Shown: one piece after another, positions 1-9,172 of the stretch | How the letters are laid out: each line of letters opens with the position of its first letter | Position numbering within the stretch: the first letter of the stretch is position 1 | Origin: an uncultured Prevotellaceae bacterium | Lineage (GTDB): Bacteria > Bacteroidota > Bacteroidia > Bacteroidales > Bacteroidaceae | NCBI GenBank assembly: GCA_902768105.1 | Contig: CACXJZ010000027.1 | Span: 1-57,843, forward strand | Direction: 5' to 3' | Length of the DNA: 57,843 nucleotides | Made by a program: the position numbers and the translations under genes | The notes under the pieces: generated by a model | Told to the model about the DNA's origin: nothing | The model's database searches: none | What the model saw: only the letters and a program-made list of their open reading frames with translations

Positions 1-2649
1 GCTTATGGCGCTGCTATCGATGAGCTCTACTCAGCTGTTACAAGCGTTGACCTGATTGACTCTTTCACTGGCCGTTATTACTATTATGATGGTGATGGCT
101 ACTATTATGGTACTCAGGGTCGCGACATGTCTTATTGGAGTGATAACGACTACGTGAATGTTTATATGACTCACGGACTCGTTCCCGAGGATTCTAAGTT
201 CGGTGACAACGAGCTTGGCGCTGACCGTGTTACTTCTCCTCAGCTGGCTAAGGAGTATGCTCAGCCTTTCGTAGTATATAAGAAGGGTGAGGACGTGAAG
301 GATCCCCAGTATGGTGTTATTGTTCGCGTGAACCCTGTTAATGCTGACATTACCGCCAGCAAGATTGTCCTGCTGAACTCTCAGGGCGAGGTGATGGAAT
401 CTGTTAAGATTGGCACTCCCGAGCGTTTCACTGGCCTGATTTGTAAAACACGTGGTAGCGAAATTAACTCTGGCCTGTGGCTCCTCCCGATGGAAATTGC
501 TGAGGGTGTCGATGAGGAAGAGTTTGCAAAGCAGACTTATATTGTTCACGAGGAGCAGGGTGACACATGGCTGGGTGCTAGCATTCTCTTTGCTGTAGGT
601 ATTAACAATACAGAGGAGACTGAGGCTGACCGTTATGTTGTTTCTTCTTATGATATTTTGTTGAACTATGAGCCTTATGAGCCCGCTAACCACTTCACCT
701 TCAATGTGCAGAAGGGTGCTGTCAACAAGACTGTTGAAGAAATCCACAACCGTTGGACTGGTGTAGACATTCACGGTGAGGAGCAGGCTTCAAGCGAAGT
801 TAATCCTGAGCTTATCTGGATGGAGGACGTTACTCCCGTTGCTGGTCCTGCTGACGCTGCTATCACGCTCGATACTTACAAGGCTGACCAGAAGGTTGAG
901 GTTGTTCTCACTAACCCCGAGCGCTGGGATGGCGACTTCAATGATATCCGTTTCAATGAGAACCTCTTCGTTGCTGCTGTAGGTGAGACCTTCACCATCA
1001 ATGCTCTTCAGGCTTACACTGAAAATGGTCGTAACATTGCTATCGACAGCATGTATGTTGTTCTGGATAAGGTGAACGCTATCGAGTCTCATCCTTCTGA
1101 GATCAACGCTTGGAATAGCTATGAGATCGAGGGTATTAACAAGGTGGTTGACGCTGCTGGTACACTTGACCTGACTGTTAAGAGCAAGAGCGCTTATGGT
1201 GACGTTATCGGTTTCCGCGTATATGCTGTTAACCGCGACGGTTCACTGGTTGACCCCGACGGTCGTGCATTCTATGTACTCGTTACAGGCGAGGCTGGTG
1301 CTAACACCGTAGATCTGACTGTTCAGGCTACCAAGGCTGGTAACACCGATAAGTCTGACATCAAGGACCTCGTTGCTAAGCTGAACAGCGCATATGAGTA
1401 TGAGCTGACCATCAATGCTAACAATCCTGCTATTGTTACTGCAAACGGTCCTATTGATGCTGCATTTGATTACTTCCAGTTCGTATTCCTGAAGGATAAG
1501 AACACTGTTGCTACCATCAATCCTACTGGTTCTGATCCTGTTGAAGTTGAGGGTATCGCTTCTGCTAACAAGATTCAGATTGTTCCTCAGAACATTGAGA
1601 ACCTGATCGACGGTGCTACCTACAGCTTCACGCTGACTGGTTATGAGACCATCGGTATTACTGGTACGAGAATCGCTCGCCAGGTAATTACCATTACCCT
1701 GACGAAGATTATGCCTAATAAGTCTGATGTGGTTGAGTTCCGTCCGAAGCAGGAGGTTGAGGATGGCACTGGCAAGTTCATTGCTTACATGATCCCGAAC
1801 AAGGGTTATACATATCCTGCTGGCACCGACGAGTTCTGTGCTCACCAGACATTCGATGAGATGGTTGCTACTTACGATGCTACAACGACTGTTGACAACG
1901 GCTTCAAGAACCTGACCAACGTATTCTACAACCTGTCTGAGGACGGTCAGAACGTTAAGTGGGATGAGACCTTCCAGTTCGACTTCGCAGGTAAGGAGAA
2001 GCACACCGTTAAGTTCGACGAGAACGCTACCGATCCTAACAGATACATGCTCGACGTGAAGACCGAGGAGGTTGACGGTGTAACTGAGCACGCTGTTGCA
2101 GTATCTAAGGTATATCGTGGTATCTCTTCTACCGTAACTTACAACGCTGACGGTACTGTTAAGTCTTATGAGTTCGCTGCTGACTATGCAGTAGCAAGCA
2201 ACCAGTCTCTGGTTTGCATCTACGCTTGCTGGCACCACGCTCAGTCTTACTTCTGGAAGACCGGTAAGCAGCCCGCTCTGCAGTGGAGCCACGAGGGTCT
2301 GCAGCGTATGTCTCCGTTCACTGACATCCTGACCAAGAACACTTACGATCCCGCATTCTTCGGTGATGGTACTTCTAACGGCAAGACTCTGGCTTACCTG
2401 TACGAGAAGAAGTTCTTGATCGACGATGATTCTGAGCCTCAGCTGAACACAGCAAAGGACGGCTCTGGTCAGAAGAACCCGTACTACGTGCCCACAATCT
2501 CTGGTACAATGATTTACTACACGCAGAATGCAACTCAGACCGACGCTGCTCCTGTAGCTGACCACACTGAGTACCTGATCTTCTCTCTGAAGGATGCCTT
2601 CGGACACAAGGTTACAATCTCTCTGCCTGTAACAATCAAGCGCCCGTAA
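1..2649 (+). CDS. Large secreted/surface protein of unknown function, 3' part
   Basis: The frame is open from the first base, so the gene begins before the window; the 882 residues here are its C-terminal part. I do not recognise a family. A Tyr/Gly/Asp-rich stretch (residues 26-40) is followed by long beta-strand-like segments rich in Thr, Val, Asn and Asp, with very few Cys, as in modular extracellular proteins. It ends in ITIKRP-like strands (VTISLPVTIKRP). Codon use is strongly restricted (GCT, GTT, CGT, AAG, GAG, CTG, AAC), unlike genes further right but like the OmpA genes that follow; this suggests very high expression. A hairpin terminator follows 50 bases later. Possible role (inference): an abundant cell-surface or adhesin-like protein. 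Confidence in the coding call is high, in function low. Confidence 0.85.
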   Translation, partial: AYGAAIDELYSAVTSVDLIDSFTGRYYYYDGDGYYYGTQGRDMSYWSDNDYVNVYMTHGLVPEDSKFGDNELGADRVTSPQLAKEYAQPFVVYKKGEDVKDPQYGVIVRVNPVNADITASKIVLLNSQGEVMESVKIGTPERFTGLICKTRGSEINSGLWLLPMEIAEGVDEEEFAKQTYIVHEEQGDTWLGASILFAVGINNTEETEADRYVVSSYDILLNYEPYEPANHFTFNVQKGAVNKTVEEIHNRWTGVDIHGEEQASSEVNPELIWMEDVTPVAGPADAAITLDTYKADQKVEVVLTNPERWDGDFNDIRFNENLFVAAVGETFTINALQAYTENGRNIAIDSMYVVLDKVNAIESHPSEINAWNSYEIEGINKVVDAAGTLDLTVKSKSAYGDVIGFRVYAVNRDGSLVDPDGRAFYVLVTGEAGANTVDLTVQATKAGNTDKSDIKDLVAKLNSAYEYELTINANNPAIVTANGPIDAAFDYFQFVFLKDKNTVATINPTGSDPVEVEGIASANKIQIVPQNIENLIDGATYSFTLTGYETIGITGTRIARQVITITLTKIMPNKSDVVEFRPKQEVEDGTGKFIAYMIPNKGYTYPAGTDEFCAHQTFDEMVATYDATTTVDNGFKNLTNVFYNLSEDGQNVKWDETFQFDFAGKEKHTVKFDENATDPNRYMLDVKTEEVDGVTEHAVAVSKVYRGISSTVTYNADGTVKSYEFAADYAVASNQSLVCIYACWHHAQSYFWKTGKQPALQWSHEGLQRMSPFTDILTKNTYDPAFFGDGTSNGKTLAYLYEKKFLIDDDSEPQLNTAKDGSGQKNPYYVPTISGTMIYYTQNATQTDAAPVADHTEYLIFSLKDAFGHKVTISLPVTIKRP

Positions 2650-2699
2650 TCTATTCGACGACTTAAAAATCTTACAAGATAGATTAGATTAATCCGAGA

Positions 2700-2733
2700 G
2701 GGGGATGTTCTCACAAGGACGTCCCCCTTTTAT
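2700..2733 (+). terminator. Rho-independent terminator after the surface protein gene
   Basis: GGGGGATGTTC pairs with GGACGTCCCCC (with G-U pairs) around a short loop and is followed by TTTTATT. It closes the upstream transcription unit before the lipoprotein gene. Confidence 0.75.
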
Positions 2734-2749
2734 TAATGAAGAATAGAAG

Positions 2750-3124
2750 ATGAAAAAGATTTTTGTTTTTATTTCAGTGATAGCAGTCATGAGCCTGCTC
2801 ACCCTCAGCGGATGCCGCGAGAAGGGCATACAGACCATCAGTGGTCAGGTGCGCAACCTCGTGATGGATGGTGACACGCTCAAGGGAATAGTTGTCTTCA
2901 TCAACGAACATCAGGATACGATGGCATTCACAGTTGACGAAGCACAGTTCCAGAACGGTGTTTCATTGCCCAAGGATTCTGTCATCGTTGACTTTATCTA
3001 TGGACAGAATGATATCAACCGTGCACTCGTGGTGACCGTCATTCCGAAGGTTGTGCCCTTCGACGCGGAAACTCCCACCACCGACACGCTTGTTACCGCA
3101 CCTATGATTAAGCCGAAAAAGTAA
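2750..3124 (+). CDS. Small lipoprotein of unknown function
   Basis: A 124-residue protein with a type II signal peptide: basic start MKK, hydrophobic core, then the lipobox LSGC at residues 19-22. Lipidation at Cys22 and attachment to the cell envelope are predicted. The mature part (about 100 residues) alternates hydrophobic strands with Asp-rich turns (ISGQVRNLVMDGDTLKGI), looks all-beta, and ends in a Thr/Pro-rich, basic tail. No family recognised. It lies between the large surface protein and two OmpA genes, each separated by terminators, so it may be its own transcription unit; I see no clear promoter box in the 16 bases between the upstream terminator and the start, so read-through is possible. 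Confidence 0.8.
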   Translation: MKKIFVFISVIAVMSLLTLSGCREKGIQTISGQVRNLVMDGDTLKGIVVFINEHQDTMAFTVDEAQFQNGVSLPKDSVIVDFIYGQNDINRALVVTVIPKVVPFDAETPTTDTLVTAPMIKPKK

Positions 3125-3151
3125 GAAAACTCCATAAAAAGGAGACGTTTT

Positions 3152-3195
3152 AAGGCGAAATAGTGTCTTTAACGCACTTTTTCGCCCTTTTTTGT
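3152..3195 (+). terminator. Terminator after the small lipoprotein gene
   Basis: AAGGCGAAA and TTTCGCC arms enclose an imperfect inner stem (GTG/CAC), followed by a T-rich tract (CTTTTTTG). Confidence 0.65.
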
Positions 3196-3237
3196 GCATT
3201 TTTCTGCTTTTTTTTTACACAGTTTAATATTTTTTCG

Positions 3238-3246
3238 TATATTTGC
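3238..3246 (+). promoter_or_regulatory. Promoter -7 box for the first ompA gene
   Basis: TATATTTGC fits the Bacteroidetes -7 consensus TAnnTTTG. It follows a long T-rich tract and lies 33 bases before the start codon. No exact TTTG -33 box is visible. Confidence 0.6.
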
Positions 3247-3278
3247 ACCAAAATATTCACTTAATATATTAAGATCGT

Positions 3279-4403
3279 ATGAAAATGAAGTTATTTATTG
3301 TAGCTGCTCTTGCTTGGGTAAGCATGACAGCTATGGCACAGAAGACACAGCGTGTCATTGACCGCGTGGAGCCGCGTACTGTACAGGAGTTCGACCATAC
3401 GGACGTTACTCAGACTTTTAAATCTCACTGGTTCATCAACCTGCAGGGCGGTGCTCAGTACACCCTCGGCGAGGCTAAGTTCAAGGATCTGATTTCTCCC
3501 AATGTTCAGGCTGCGCTCGGTTACCAGTTCACACCGGTATTCGGTCTGCGTCTGCAGGCTAACGCTTGGCAGTCAAAGGGTGCTTTCGACAATGACAGGG
3601 TTTATGACTACAAGTTCAACTATGTAGCCCCGGGTCTGGACTTCATGTTCAACCTCAGCAACCTGCTTTGCGGATGGAACCCCGACCGTTTCTTCAATGT
3701 AACGGCATTCCTCGGTGGTGGTGCTAACATCGCCTGGAAGAACGACGAGGCTAACGCTCTGCACAACCAGGGCTTCAAGATGGAGTACATTTGGGATGGC
3801 ACGAAGGTTCGCCCCTTCGGACGTGGTGGTCTGCAGTTCGGTTTCCGTCTGAGCGACGCTGTTCAGTTCCTGATTGAGGGTAATGCTAACATCCTGAGCG
3901 ACAAGTACAACTCAAAGAAGGCTGAGAACCCCGACTGGTACTTCAACGCACTGGCTGGTTTCCGCATCAACCTGGGTAAGGTTCGCAACGTCGAGACTCA
4001 CGAGGTTTATCGTGATGTAGTGGTTTACGATACCATCTACAAGACTGTTGTCATCGAAGAGGATCCCATCGTACGTGTTGATCCGCTGCGCCGCGACGTA
4101 TTCTTCCTGCGCAACAAGACTGACATCCGCGACAGTGAGACTCAGAAGATTGCCGACATCGCTGATTATCTGAACAAGTATCCTGCAGCTCAGGTTAACA
4201 TCGTTGGTTATGCTGACGCTGGTACAGGTAACGACAAGATTAACGACCGTCTGGCTGCACAGCGTGCTGACGTTGTCGTAAAGGCCCTCATCGAGGAGTA
4301 CGGCATCTCTGCTGACCGCATCACCTACGATTCAAAGGGTGCTCACGTACAGCCGTTCGTAGAGAACGACCTGAACCGTGTTACCATCTGTATCGCAGAG
4401 TAA
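3279..4403 (+). CDS. OmpA family outer membrane protein (first of a tandem pair)
   Basis: This 374-residue protein has a signal peptide ending at AMA-Q (about residue 20), an N-terminal eight-strand-type beta-barrel (about residues 45-235, ending in FNALAGFRINLG), a linker and a C-terminal OmpA peptidoglycan-binding domain (about 270-374). The OmpA domain keeps the Asp of GYADAGTG and the Arg of AAQRADVV, the positions that bind diaminopimelate in this family. Role: anchoring the outer membrane to peptidoglycan. The start ATG lies 33 bases after a promoter -7 box. Codon use is strongly biased, indicating high expression. The following gene is a close paralogue, separated by a terminator and its own promoter. 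Confidence 0.93.
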   Translation: MKMKLFIVAALAWVSMTAMAQKTQRVIDRVEPRTVQEFDHTDVTQTFKSHWFINLQGGAQYTLGEAKFKDLISPNVQAALGYQFTPVFGLRLQANAWQSKGAFDNDRVYDYKFNYVAPGLDFMFNLSNLLCGWNPDRFFNVTAFLGGGANIAWKNDEANALHNQGFKMEYIWDGTKVRPFGRGGLQFGFRLSDAVQFLIEGNANILSDKYNSKKAENPDWYFNALAGFRINLGKVRNVETHEVYRDVVVYDTIYKTVVIEEDPIVRVDPLRRDVFFLRNKTDIRDSETQKIADIADYLNKYPAAQVNIVGYADAGTGNDKINDRLAAQRADVVVKALIEEYGISADRITYDSKGAHVQPFVENDLNRVTICIAE

Positions 4404-4426
4404 TAAAGGTTTAAGATAAGAATTAT

Positions 4427-4463
4427 TTGCGGCGGTCTCTTACGAGGCTGCCGCAAGTTTTTT
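4427..4463 (+). terminator. Terminator between the two ompA genes
   Basis: TTGCGGCGG pairs with CTGCCGCAA around a ten-base loop and is followed by GTTTTTT. Confidence 0.8.
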
Positions 4464-4472
4464 CCAAAAACC

Positions 4473-4503
4473 TTTGTCTGTTCAAAAATATTGCTTATCT
4501 TTG
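4473..4503 (+). promoter_or_regulatory. Promoter of the second ompA gene (TTTG-N19-TATCTTTG)
   Basis: TTTG at 4473-4476 and TATCTTTG at 4496-4503 are spaced by 19 bases, an exact match to the primary Bacteroidetes promoter. Transcription should begin near 4510, so translation must start downstream, at ATG 4531 rather than at the in-frame TTG at 4474. Confidence 0.85.
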
Positions 4504-4530
4504 CAACAGAAACTTAAAAACTGTGAAGAT

Positions 4531-5622
4531 ATGAAGATGTTAAAGACTTTACTCGCTGTCATGTTGCTGACAATGGGCACGATGACAGCCTCGGCTCAGG
4601 AAGTCGAGTATTCATTTAAGCGCCATGCATTTCTGAATCTGCAGGGCGGTGCACAGTACACCTTGACTGATGCGAAGTTCAAGAATCTCATTTCTCCTAA
4701 CGTGCAGGCAGCTATCGGTTATCAGTTCACCCCTGTGTTTGGTGTGCGTCTGGCTGCCAACGGTTGGCAGTCGAGAGGTGCTTTCGACTCTCCGACAGAA
4801 GCTAAGTACAAGTTCAACTACATTGCAGGCAACGTTGACTTCCTGTTCAACCTCAGCAATCTCTTCTGCGGTTGGAAACCTCAGCGTTTCCTGAATGTTA
4901 TCGCGTTTGTCGGCGGTGGTGCCAACTTCGCCTGGAAAAACGACGAAGCCATCGCACTCAATAACGGACAGACCTTCCAGCTGGGTAATATCTGGGACGG
5001 CACGAAGAAACGTTCGACGGCACGCGGCGGTCTGCAGTTTGACTTCCGCTTGAGTGACCACGTAGGATTCCTGCTGGAGGGTAATGCTAACGTCATTTCC
5101 GACTACTATAACTCCAAGCAGTCACGCAATGCCGACTGGTACTTCAATGCGCTGGCCGGCTTCCGCATCAATCTGGGACAGGCCTATACCAAGAAGGAGA
5201 AACCCGCTCCCGAGCCGGAGCCCGTTTATATAGAGCCTGTGGTACAGCCGGAACCCGTAGTGGTTCAGCCTGAGCCGGAGCCCGTGATTGTGACTGTGGA
5301 ACCGCTGCGTCGTGACATCTTCTTCCTGCGTAACAAGACTGATATCCGCGACAGCGAGGTGCAGAAGATTCAGGACATCGCTGATTATCTGAACAAGTAT
5401 CCCAATGCTCAGGTGAACATCGTCGGATATGCCGATGCCGGAACGGGTAACGACAACATCAACGACCGACTGGCTGCCAGACGTGCTGATGTAGTAGTGA
5501 AGTCGCTCATTGAGAAGTACGGCATCTCTGCTGACCGCATCACTTACGACTCAAAGGGTGCCCGCATCCAGCCGTTCGAGGAGAACGACCTGAACCGCGT
5601 CACCATCTGTATTGCAGAATAA
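4531..5622 (+). CDS. OmpA family outer membrane protein (second of a tandem pair)
   Basis: 363 residues, paralogous to the preceding gene over its whole length: signal peptide ending TASAQ, barrel of about 200 residues with the same blocks (FLNLQGGAQYTL, FNALAGFRINLGQ), then an OmpA C-terminal domain differing from its neighbour at only a few positions. The linker differs: here it is a Pro/Glu/Val-rich repeat (PEPEPV, QPEPVV, QPEPEPV) of about 35 residues, which may span periplasm or peptidoglycan. An in-frame TTG at 4474 lies inside the -33 promoter box and cannot be the start, so ATG 4531 is chosen; it gives a normal signal peptide. Role: outer-membrane anchoring, probably abundant. Confidence 0.93.
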   Translation: MKMLKTLLAVMLLTMGTMTASAQEVEYSFKRHAFLNLQGGAQYTLTDAKFKNLISPNVQAAIGYQFTPVFGVRLAANGWQSRGAFDSPTEAKYKFNYIAGNVDFLFNLSNLFCGWKPQRFLNVIAFVGGGANFAWKNDEAIALNNGQTFQLGNIWDGTKKRSTARGGLQFDFRLSDHVGFLLEGNANVISDYYNSKQSRNADWYFNALAGFRINLGQAYTKKEKPAPEPEPVYIEPVVQPEPVVVQPEPEPVIVTVEPLRRDIFFLRNKTDIRDSEVQKIQDIADYLNKYPNAQVNIVGYADAGTGNDNINDRLAARRADVVVKSLIEKYGISADRITYDSKGARIQPFEENDLNRVTICIAE

Positions 5623-5632
5623 AGCTCAATCA

Positions 5633-5668
5633 AAAGCGGCAACCTTTCCGGGTTGCCGCTTTACTTTT
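5633..5668. terminator. Bidirectional terminator between ompA and cvfB
   Basis: AAAGCGGCAACC and GGTTGCCGCTTT form a perfect 12-bp stem with a six-base loop. T-rich sequence follows on the plus strand and the A-rich arm serves the minus strand, so it can end both convergent units. Confidence 0.85.
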
Positions 5669-5671
5669 ATA

Positions 5672-6298
5672 TTACTCCACTAAATAGATGCCGTCATCCT
5701 TGATGGTGATGAGCCGGCGCTTATAGAGGTCGCCGACAGCACGCTTAAAGACTTTCTTGCTGACCTTGAAGCGGTCCTCAATGAGCTCGGCAGGACTCTT
5801 GTCGCCCAGGTTGCAGCGTCCGTTGTTGTCCTTGAGATATTGTAGCAGCACCTCGGTAAAGCTGAGTGCCCGCTCGTATCCTGTCATAGTCTGGTAGCGT
5901 TCCACCTTGGCGGTAGCCATGAGGCGATGTGTCTTCTGGTCCTCCATGACATAGACATAGTATTTCTTGCCAATCTCCATGCGCACTTTCTGTTCGCCGA
6001 AGGGGCAGAAGAGGTCTTTCATCAGTCCCCACTTTAGGAAAGCGCCGTACTCGTTGGTCCAGGCGCACTCCAGCCATGTGAACTCGCCGACCTTGGCCAG
6101 CGGGTGCTCGGTGGTGGCAATAAGCCGTTCGTCCTGATCGAGGTAGAGAAACACCTCTATTTCTTTTCCGACGGAGAAACCGTCGGGCACGTAACGCTTG
6201 GGGAGCAGGATTTCCCCGCTTTCGCCGCCATCAAGGTAAAGGCCGAAATCCACGGACTTCACCACGCGTAAGGTATTGTAGTCGCCGAGTTTGATCAT
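5672..6298 (-). CDS. cvfB: CvfB-type S1 RNA-binding protein lacking one S1 domain
   Basis: 208 residues. The N-terminal two thirds match CvfB/YitL-family S1-like RNA-binding modules: residues 1-65 ([24 protein letters not shown]) and 66-135 ([31 protein letters not shown]). The C-terminal winged helix follows directly ([40 protein letters not shown]). Family members, as I know them, run to about 275-290 residues with a further S1 domain between these parts; here KVERYQ is joined straight to TMTGYERAL, as if about 70 residues were removed in frame. The gene overlaps the upstream ABC ATPase gene by 4 nt (ATGA) and is last in a three-gene operon. Likely role: RNA binding in translation or RNA turnover. 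Confidence 0.85.
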   Translation of the reverse strand: MIKLGDYNTLRVVKSVDFGLYLDGGESGEILLPKRYVPDGFSVGKEIEVFLYLDQDERLIATTEHPLAKVGEFTWLECAWTNEYGAFLKWGLMKDLFCPFGEQKVRMEIGKKYYVYVMEDQKTHRLMATAKVERYQTMTGYERALSFTEVLLQYLKDNNGRCNLGDKSPAELIEDRFKVSKKVFKRAVGDLYKRRLITIKDDGIYLVE

Positions 6299-7017
6299 GG
6301 GGTTAATGGGTTTAATGGGGCTAATGGGGGTTCTGGGTCTGTGGGGATACCACTGACTGCGGACTGGAGCTCTATCTGACCGTCGCGCAAGTGGATGGTG
6401 CGGTCGGTGAGGGTTGCGAGTTGCTCGTCGTGCGTGACAATCACAAAAGTCTGGCCGAAGCGGTCGCGGAGGTCGAAGAAGAGCTGGTGCAACTCCGCCT
6501 TGTTCTTGCTGTCGAGCGAGCCGCTGGGCTCGTCGGCCAGGATGACGGCAGGGTTGTTGACCAGGGCACGTGCCACAGCTACGCGTTGCTTCTCACCACC
6601 GCTGAGCTCGTTGGGCTTGTGGGTGGCACGGTCGCTGAGTCCCATGAAATCGAGCAGTTCGGCAGCCCTGCGGCGGGCTTCCTTGTTGTTGGTACCTGCG
6701 ATGTAAGCAGGAATCATGATGTTCTCGATAGCTGTGAACTCCGGTAGTAGCTGGTGAAACTGGAACACGAAGCCGATGTGCCGGTTGCGGAAGTCGGCGA
6801 GCTTTTTCTGCGACAGCTGTGTGGTGTCGATGCCATCGACACATACACTGCCGCTGTCGGGGCGGTCGAGGGTGCCGATAATCTGTAGCAGCGTGGTCTT
6901 GCCAGCTCCGCTGGGGCCAACGATGCTGACGACCTCGCCTTTCTCTATGCTCAGGTCAATGCCTTTCAGGACTTGTAGGGAGCCGAAACTCTTGGTGATA
7001 TTCTTTGTTGTAATCAT
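6295..7017 (-). CDS. lolD: ABC transporter ATP-binding protein, LolD/MacB type
   Basis: 240 residues. Walker A GPSGAGKT (34-41), Q-loop [14 protein letters not shown], signature [15 protein letters not shown], Walker [13 protein letters not shown] and the switch His of IVTHDEQLA are all present. The LPEFTA and GSLD motifs place it in the LolD/MacB/FtsE group, which works with FtsX-type permeases to extract lipoproteins or drive mechanotransmission. No permease gene is adjacent. It overlaps both neighbours by 4 nt (ATGA) in an antiporter-lolD-cvfB operon. The last 20 or so residues ([13 protein letters not shown]) come from a tandem CCCATTA-type repeat and extend past the normal ABC fold. LolD is the best family guess; another MacB-like function is possible. 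Confidence 0.85.
   Translation of the reverse strand: MITTKNITKSFGSLQVLKGIDLSIEKGEVVSIVGPSGAGKTTLLQIIGTLDRPDSGSVCVDGIDTTQLSQKKLADFRNRHIGFVFQFHQLLPEFTAIENIMIPAYIAGTNNKEARRRAAELLDFMGLSDRATHKPNELSGGEKQRVAVARALVNNPAVILADEPSGSLDSKNKAELHQLFFDLRDRFGQTFVIVTHDEQLATLTDRTIHLRDGQIELQSAVSGIPTDPEPPLAPLNPLTP
6298..6331 (-). repeat. CCCATTA tandem repeat coding the LolD tail
   Basis: On the coding strand, units CCCCATTAG, CCCCATTAAA, CCCATTAAC and CCCAT follow one another. They encode [10 protein letters not shown] and run into the ATG of cvfB. The units look like a short simple-sequence expansion at the gene junction. Confidence 0.7.
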
Positions 7018-9146
7018 AATTTTAGTCTTTTATTCAGTTTCTCCAACAGCCAGTCGTAGATGCTGCTTTCCTCACGGTGCTGGGCCTCGGTGAAGGTCAT
7101 GCTTTCATCCTTCGTCTCACCATACTGGTCGGGGAAGATAATCATGAGGTTCTTGCCGGAGAAGTGCTGCATGAGCTCGTTGGGCAGGCGGTCCATGGCG
7201 TTCTTGTAGGAGATGGTACCCTTACGGGCGGTGACGACAACGAACATGTGATCTGCGCGGATGTTCTCGGCCAGACTGGGCAGTCCGTTCCAATGGGACA
7301 TGGGAGAATATTCGGCACGCACGCTCGGGTGGATGTTATTGACATATTCGCGGATGAGTACCAGACTCTCCTGACGGCCGTGGAACTGAATGCGGCAGTC
7401 GAGGTTGCCTGCCATGCGGCATAGACGCTCCAGCCAACGGTGGAATCCCGGCTCAAACTCGGCACGCGACGGCACGCAAACCTGTATGCGGCGCAGCGTG
7501 TTGAGGGGCTGTATGAAGCGGGTGAGGACAATCTGACGGTTCAGGCCGTTATAGAGGCTTTGGATGAACTCACCCCAGAACTTCGGGTTGATGTCGGTAT
7601 GCACGTGCATGCCCATGATGATGTCGGATGCACCGGTCTCGCGGAACGCATGCTTGATGCCGTTGGCGATGTTCGTGGCCAGACGTACCTGTGTCTGCAT
7701 ACGCACATCGGCGGCACTCGCCTGCTGCTGCAGGCGTTCGAGCAGCTGCAGCCCCTGCTCGCGGTGCGACGTCGATAGCTTGTCGTCATAGACCACGTTC
7801 AGCGCCACCAGTTCGCTGTTGTGACGGCTGTCGCGCATCATGACGGCCAGCTCAAGCAGCTGCGGTGCTATATCGGGATACTTCACGCAGAGGAGGATTT
7901 TCTCGGTGATGGGTGATGGGTGATGTGGGATGGGCGACTGGCGGTCGTTCAGCGTGATTTCCTGTGCTGCGTGCTCGGTCATCAGCGTACTGATGATACA
8001 CGTGACGAGAATCATGATAATCACACCGTTGAGCATCTCGTTGTTTACCAGATACTGTCCGGGTGCCACTTCAAGCCGCATACCCACCATTACCATAGCG
8101 ATGGCGCCGGCAGCGTGGGCACTGGTCAGTCCGAACATCATGTGGCCCTCGGCCTTCTGTAAACGGAACAGCAGGGATGAGATGTAGGCGGCAAGAGCCT
8201 TTCCGAAGGTGCCGAAGAAGGCGATAAGTATCACAATCCACAGCATCTGTGTGCCTTGGAACAGCGTGCGCACGTTGATGAGCATGCCCACACCAATCAG
8301 GAAATAAGGGATAAAGAGTGCGTTGCCGATAAACTCAATGCGGTTCATGAGGGGCGACACGTGGGGTATATATCTATTTAATATAAGGCCTGAGAAGAAG
8401 GCACCGAAGATGGCCTCCAGTCCGATGGCCTCGGTGAGTGCTGACGAGAGGAACATCACCGACAGCACAAAGATAAACTGCATGACGGCATCGGAGTAGC
8501 GGCGCAGGAAGTAGCGTGCCAGGCGGGGAATGAGGAAAAAGCTACCGGCACAGAACAGGGCAATCTTGACTACGAACAGGAGCCAGAAGAGCAGTTGGGC
8601 ACCAAACGTTGACTGTTGGTTGTTGTATGAAGCTGCTAGTCCTGCCAGCATGACCAGTGCCATGAAGAGGGAAATCATCGACGAGCCGACACTGAGCGAC
8701 ACGCTGCTGTTACGCTGCAGACCATATCGGGTGACGATGGGGTATGCAATAAGGGTGTTCGATGCCATGATACAACCCAGCAGGAACGATGCCGTGGAGC
8801 TGTAGTCGAGCAGCCACATGGCCATGAAGTAGGTCAGGATGAGTGGCACAAAACAGGTGAGCATGCCGAAGATGAGGAACCGTCGGGAGTGGCGTTTGAC
8901 GCCCTCCATGTCCATCTCCAGTCCTGCCAGGAACATGATATAACACAATCCGACGCGGCCGAAGAGCTCGAACGAGTTGTCGCGTTCGAGGATGTTTAGT
9001 CCGTATTTGCCCACAATGACACCTGCCAGCACCATGCCGATGATGTGCGGGATTCGCAGTTTACCCATGATGATTGGTGCAAACAGGATGATGCATAGTA
9101 CGACGAAGAATATCAGCGTCGGGTTGGTTATCGGGAAATACGTCAT
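7014..9146 (-). CDS. CPA2-family cation:proton antiporter with C-terminal cytosolic domain
   Basis: 710 residues. Residues 1-395 form a hydrophobic module of about 12 membrane helices typical of Na+/H+ exchanger (KefB/CPA2) proteins: [20 protein letters not shown] near the start, [10 protein letters not shown] after the second helices, and [16 protein letters not shown] in the ion-pathway region. About 300 residues of cytosolic sequence follow with a UspA-like alpha/beta pattern ([23 protein letters not shown]). The two halves are joined by [13 protein letters not shown], coded by a small tandem repeat. Role: monovalent cation/proton exchange in the inner membrane. First gene of an operon with lolD and cvfB (4-nt overlaps). 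A lone TACTTTTG box lies 27 bases upstream. Confidence 0.9.
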   Translation of the reverse strand: MTYFPITNPTLIFFVVLCIILFAPIIMGKLRIPHIIGMVLAGVIVGKYGLNILERDNSFELFGRVGLCYIMFLAGLEMDMEGVKRHSRRFLIFGMLTCFVPLILTYFMAMWLLDYSSTASFLLGCIMASNTLIAYPIVTRYGLQRNSSVSLSVGSSMISLFMALVMLAGLAASYNNQQSTFGAQLLFWLLFVVKIALFCAGSFFLIPRLARYFLRRYSDAVMQFIFVLSVMFLSSALTEAIGLEAIFGAFFSGLILNRYIPHVSPLMNRIEFIGNALFIPYFLIGVGMLINVRTLFQGTQMLWIVILIAFFGTFGKALAAYISSLLFRLQKAEGHMMFGLTSAHAAGAIAMVMVGMRLEVAPGQYLVNNEMLNGVIIMILVTCIISTLMTEHAAQEITLNDRQSPIPHHPSPITEKILLCVKYPDIAPQLLELAVMMRDSRHNSELVALNVVYDDKLSTSHREQGLQLLERLQQQASAADVRMQTQVRLATNIANGIKHAFRETGASDIIMGMHVHTDINPKFWGEFIQSLYNGLNRQIVLTRFIQPLNTLRRIQVCVPSRAEFEPGFHRWLERLCRMAGNLDCRIQFHGRQESLVLIREYVNNIHPSVRAEYSPMSHWNGLPSLAENIRADHMFVVVTARKGTISYKNAMDRLPNELMQHFSGKNLMIIFPDQYGETKDESMTFTEAQHREESSIYDWLLEKLNKRLKL
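7904..7939 (-). repeat. In-frame GGTGATG tandem repeat in the antiporter gene
   Basis: On the plus strand GGTGATG occurs three times in tandem followed by TGGGATGGG. On the coding strand it gives [11 protein letters not shown], linking membrane and cytosolic domains (about residues 403-414). It resembles an intergenic-type simple repeat lodged in a coding linker. Confidence 0.7.
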
Positions 9147-9172
9147 TGTCGCTTTTTCTTCCTTTTTCTTTG

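Noticed and set aside
1243-2607. Long open frame on the minus strand opposite the first gene
   Set aside because: Antisense openness follows from the strong codon bias of the sense gene; no promoter and no recognisable protein features.
127-2649. ATG at 127 as the start of the first gene
   Set aside because: The frame is open to base 1 and upstream codons have the same composition, so the gene starts outside the window.
4474-4530. N-terminal extension of the second OmpA protein from TTG 4474
   Set aside because: The TTG lies within the -33 box of a perfect promoter; ATG 4531 gives a normal signal peptide.
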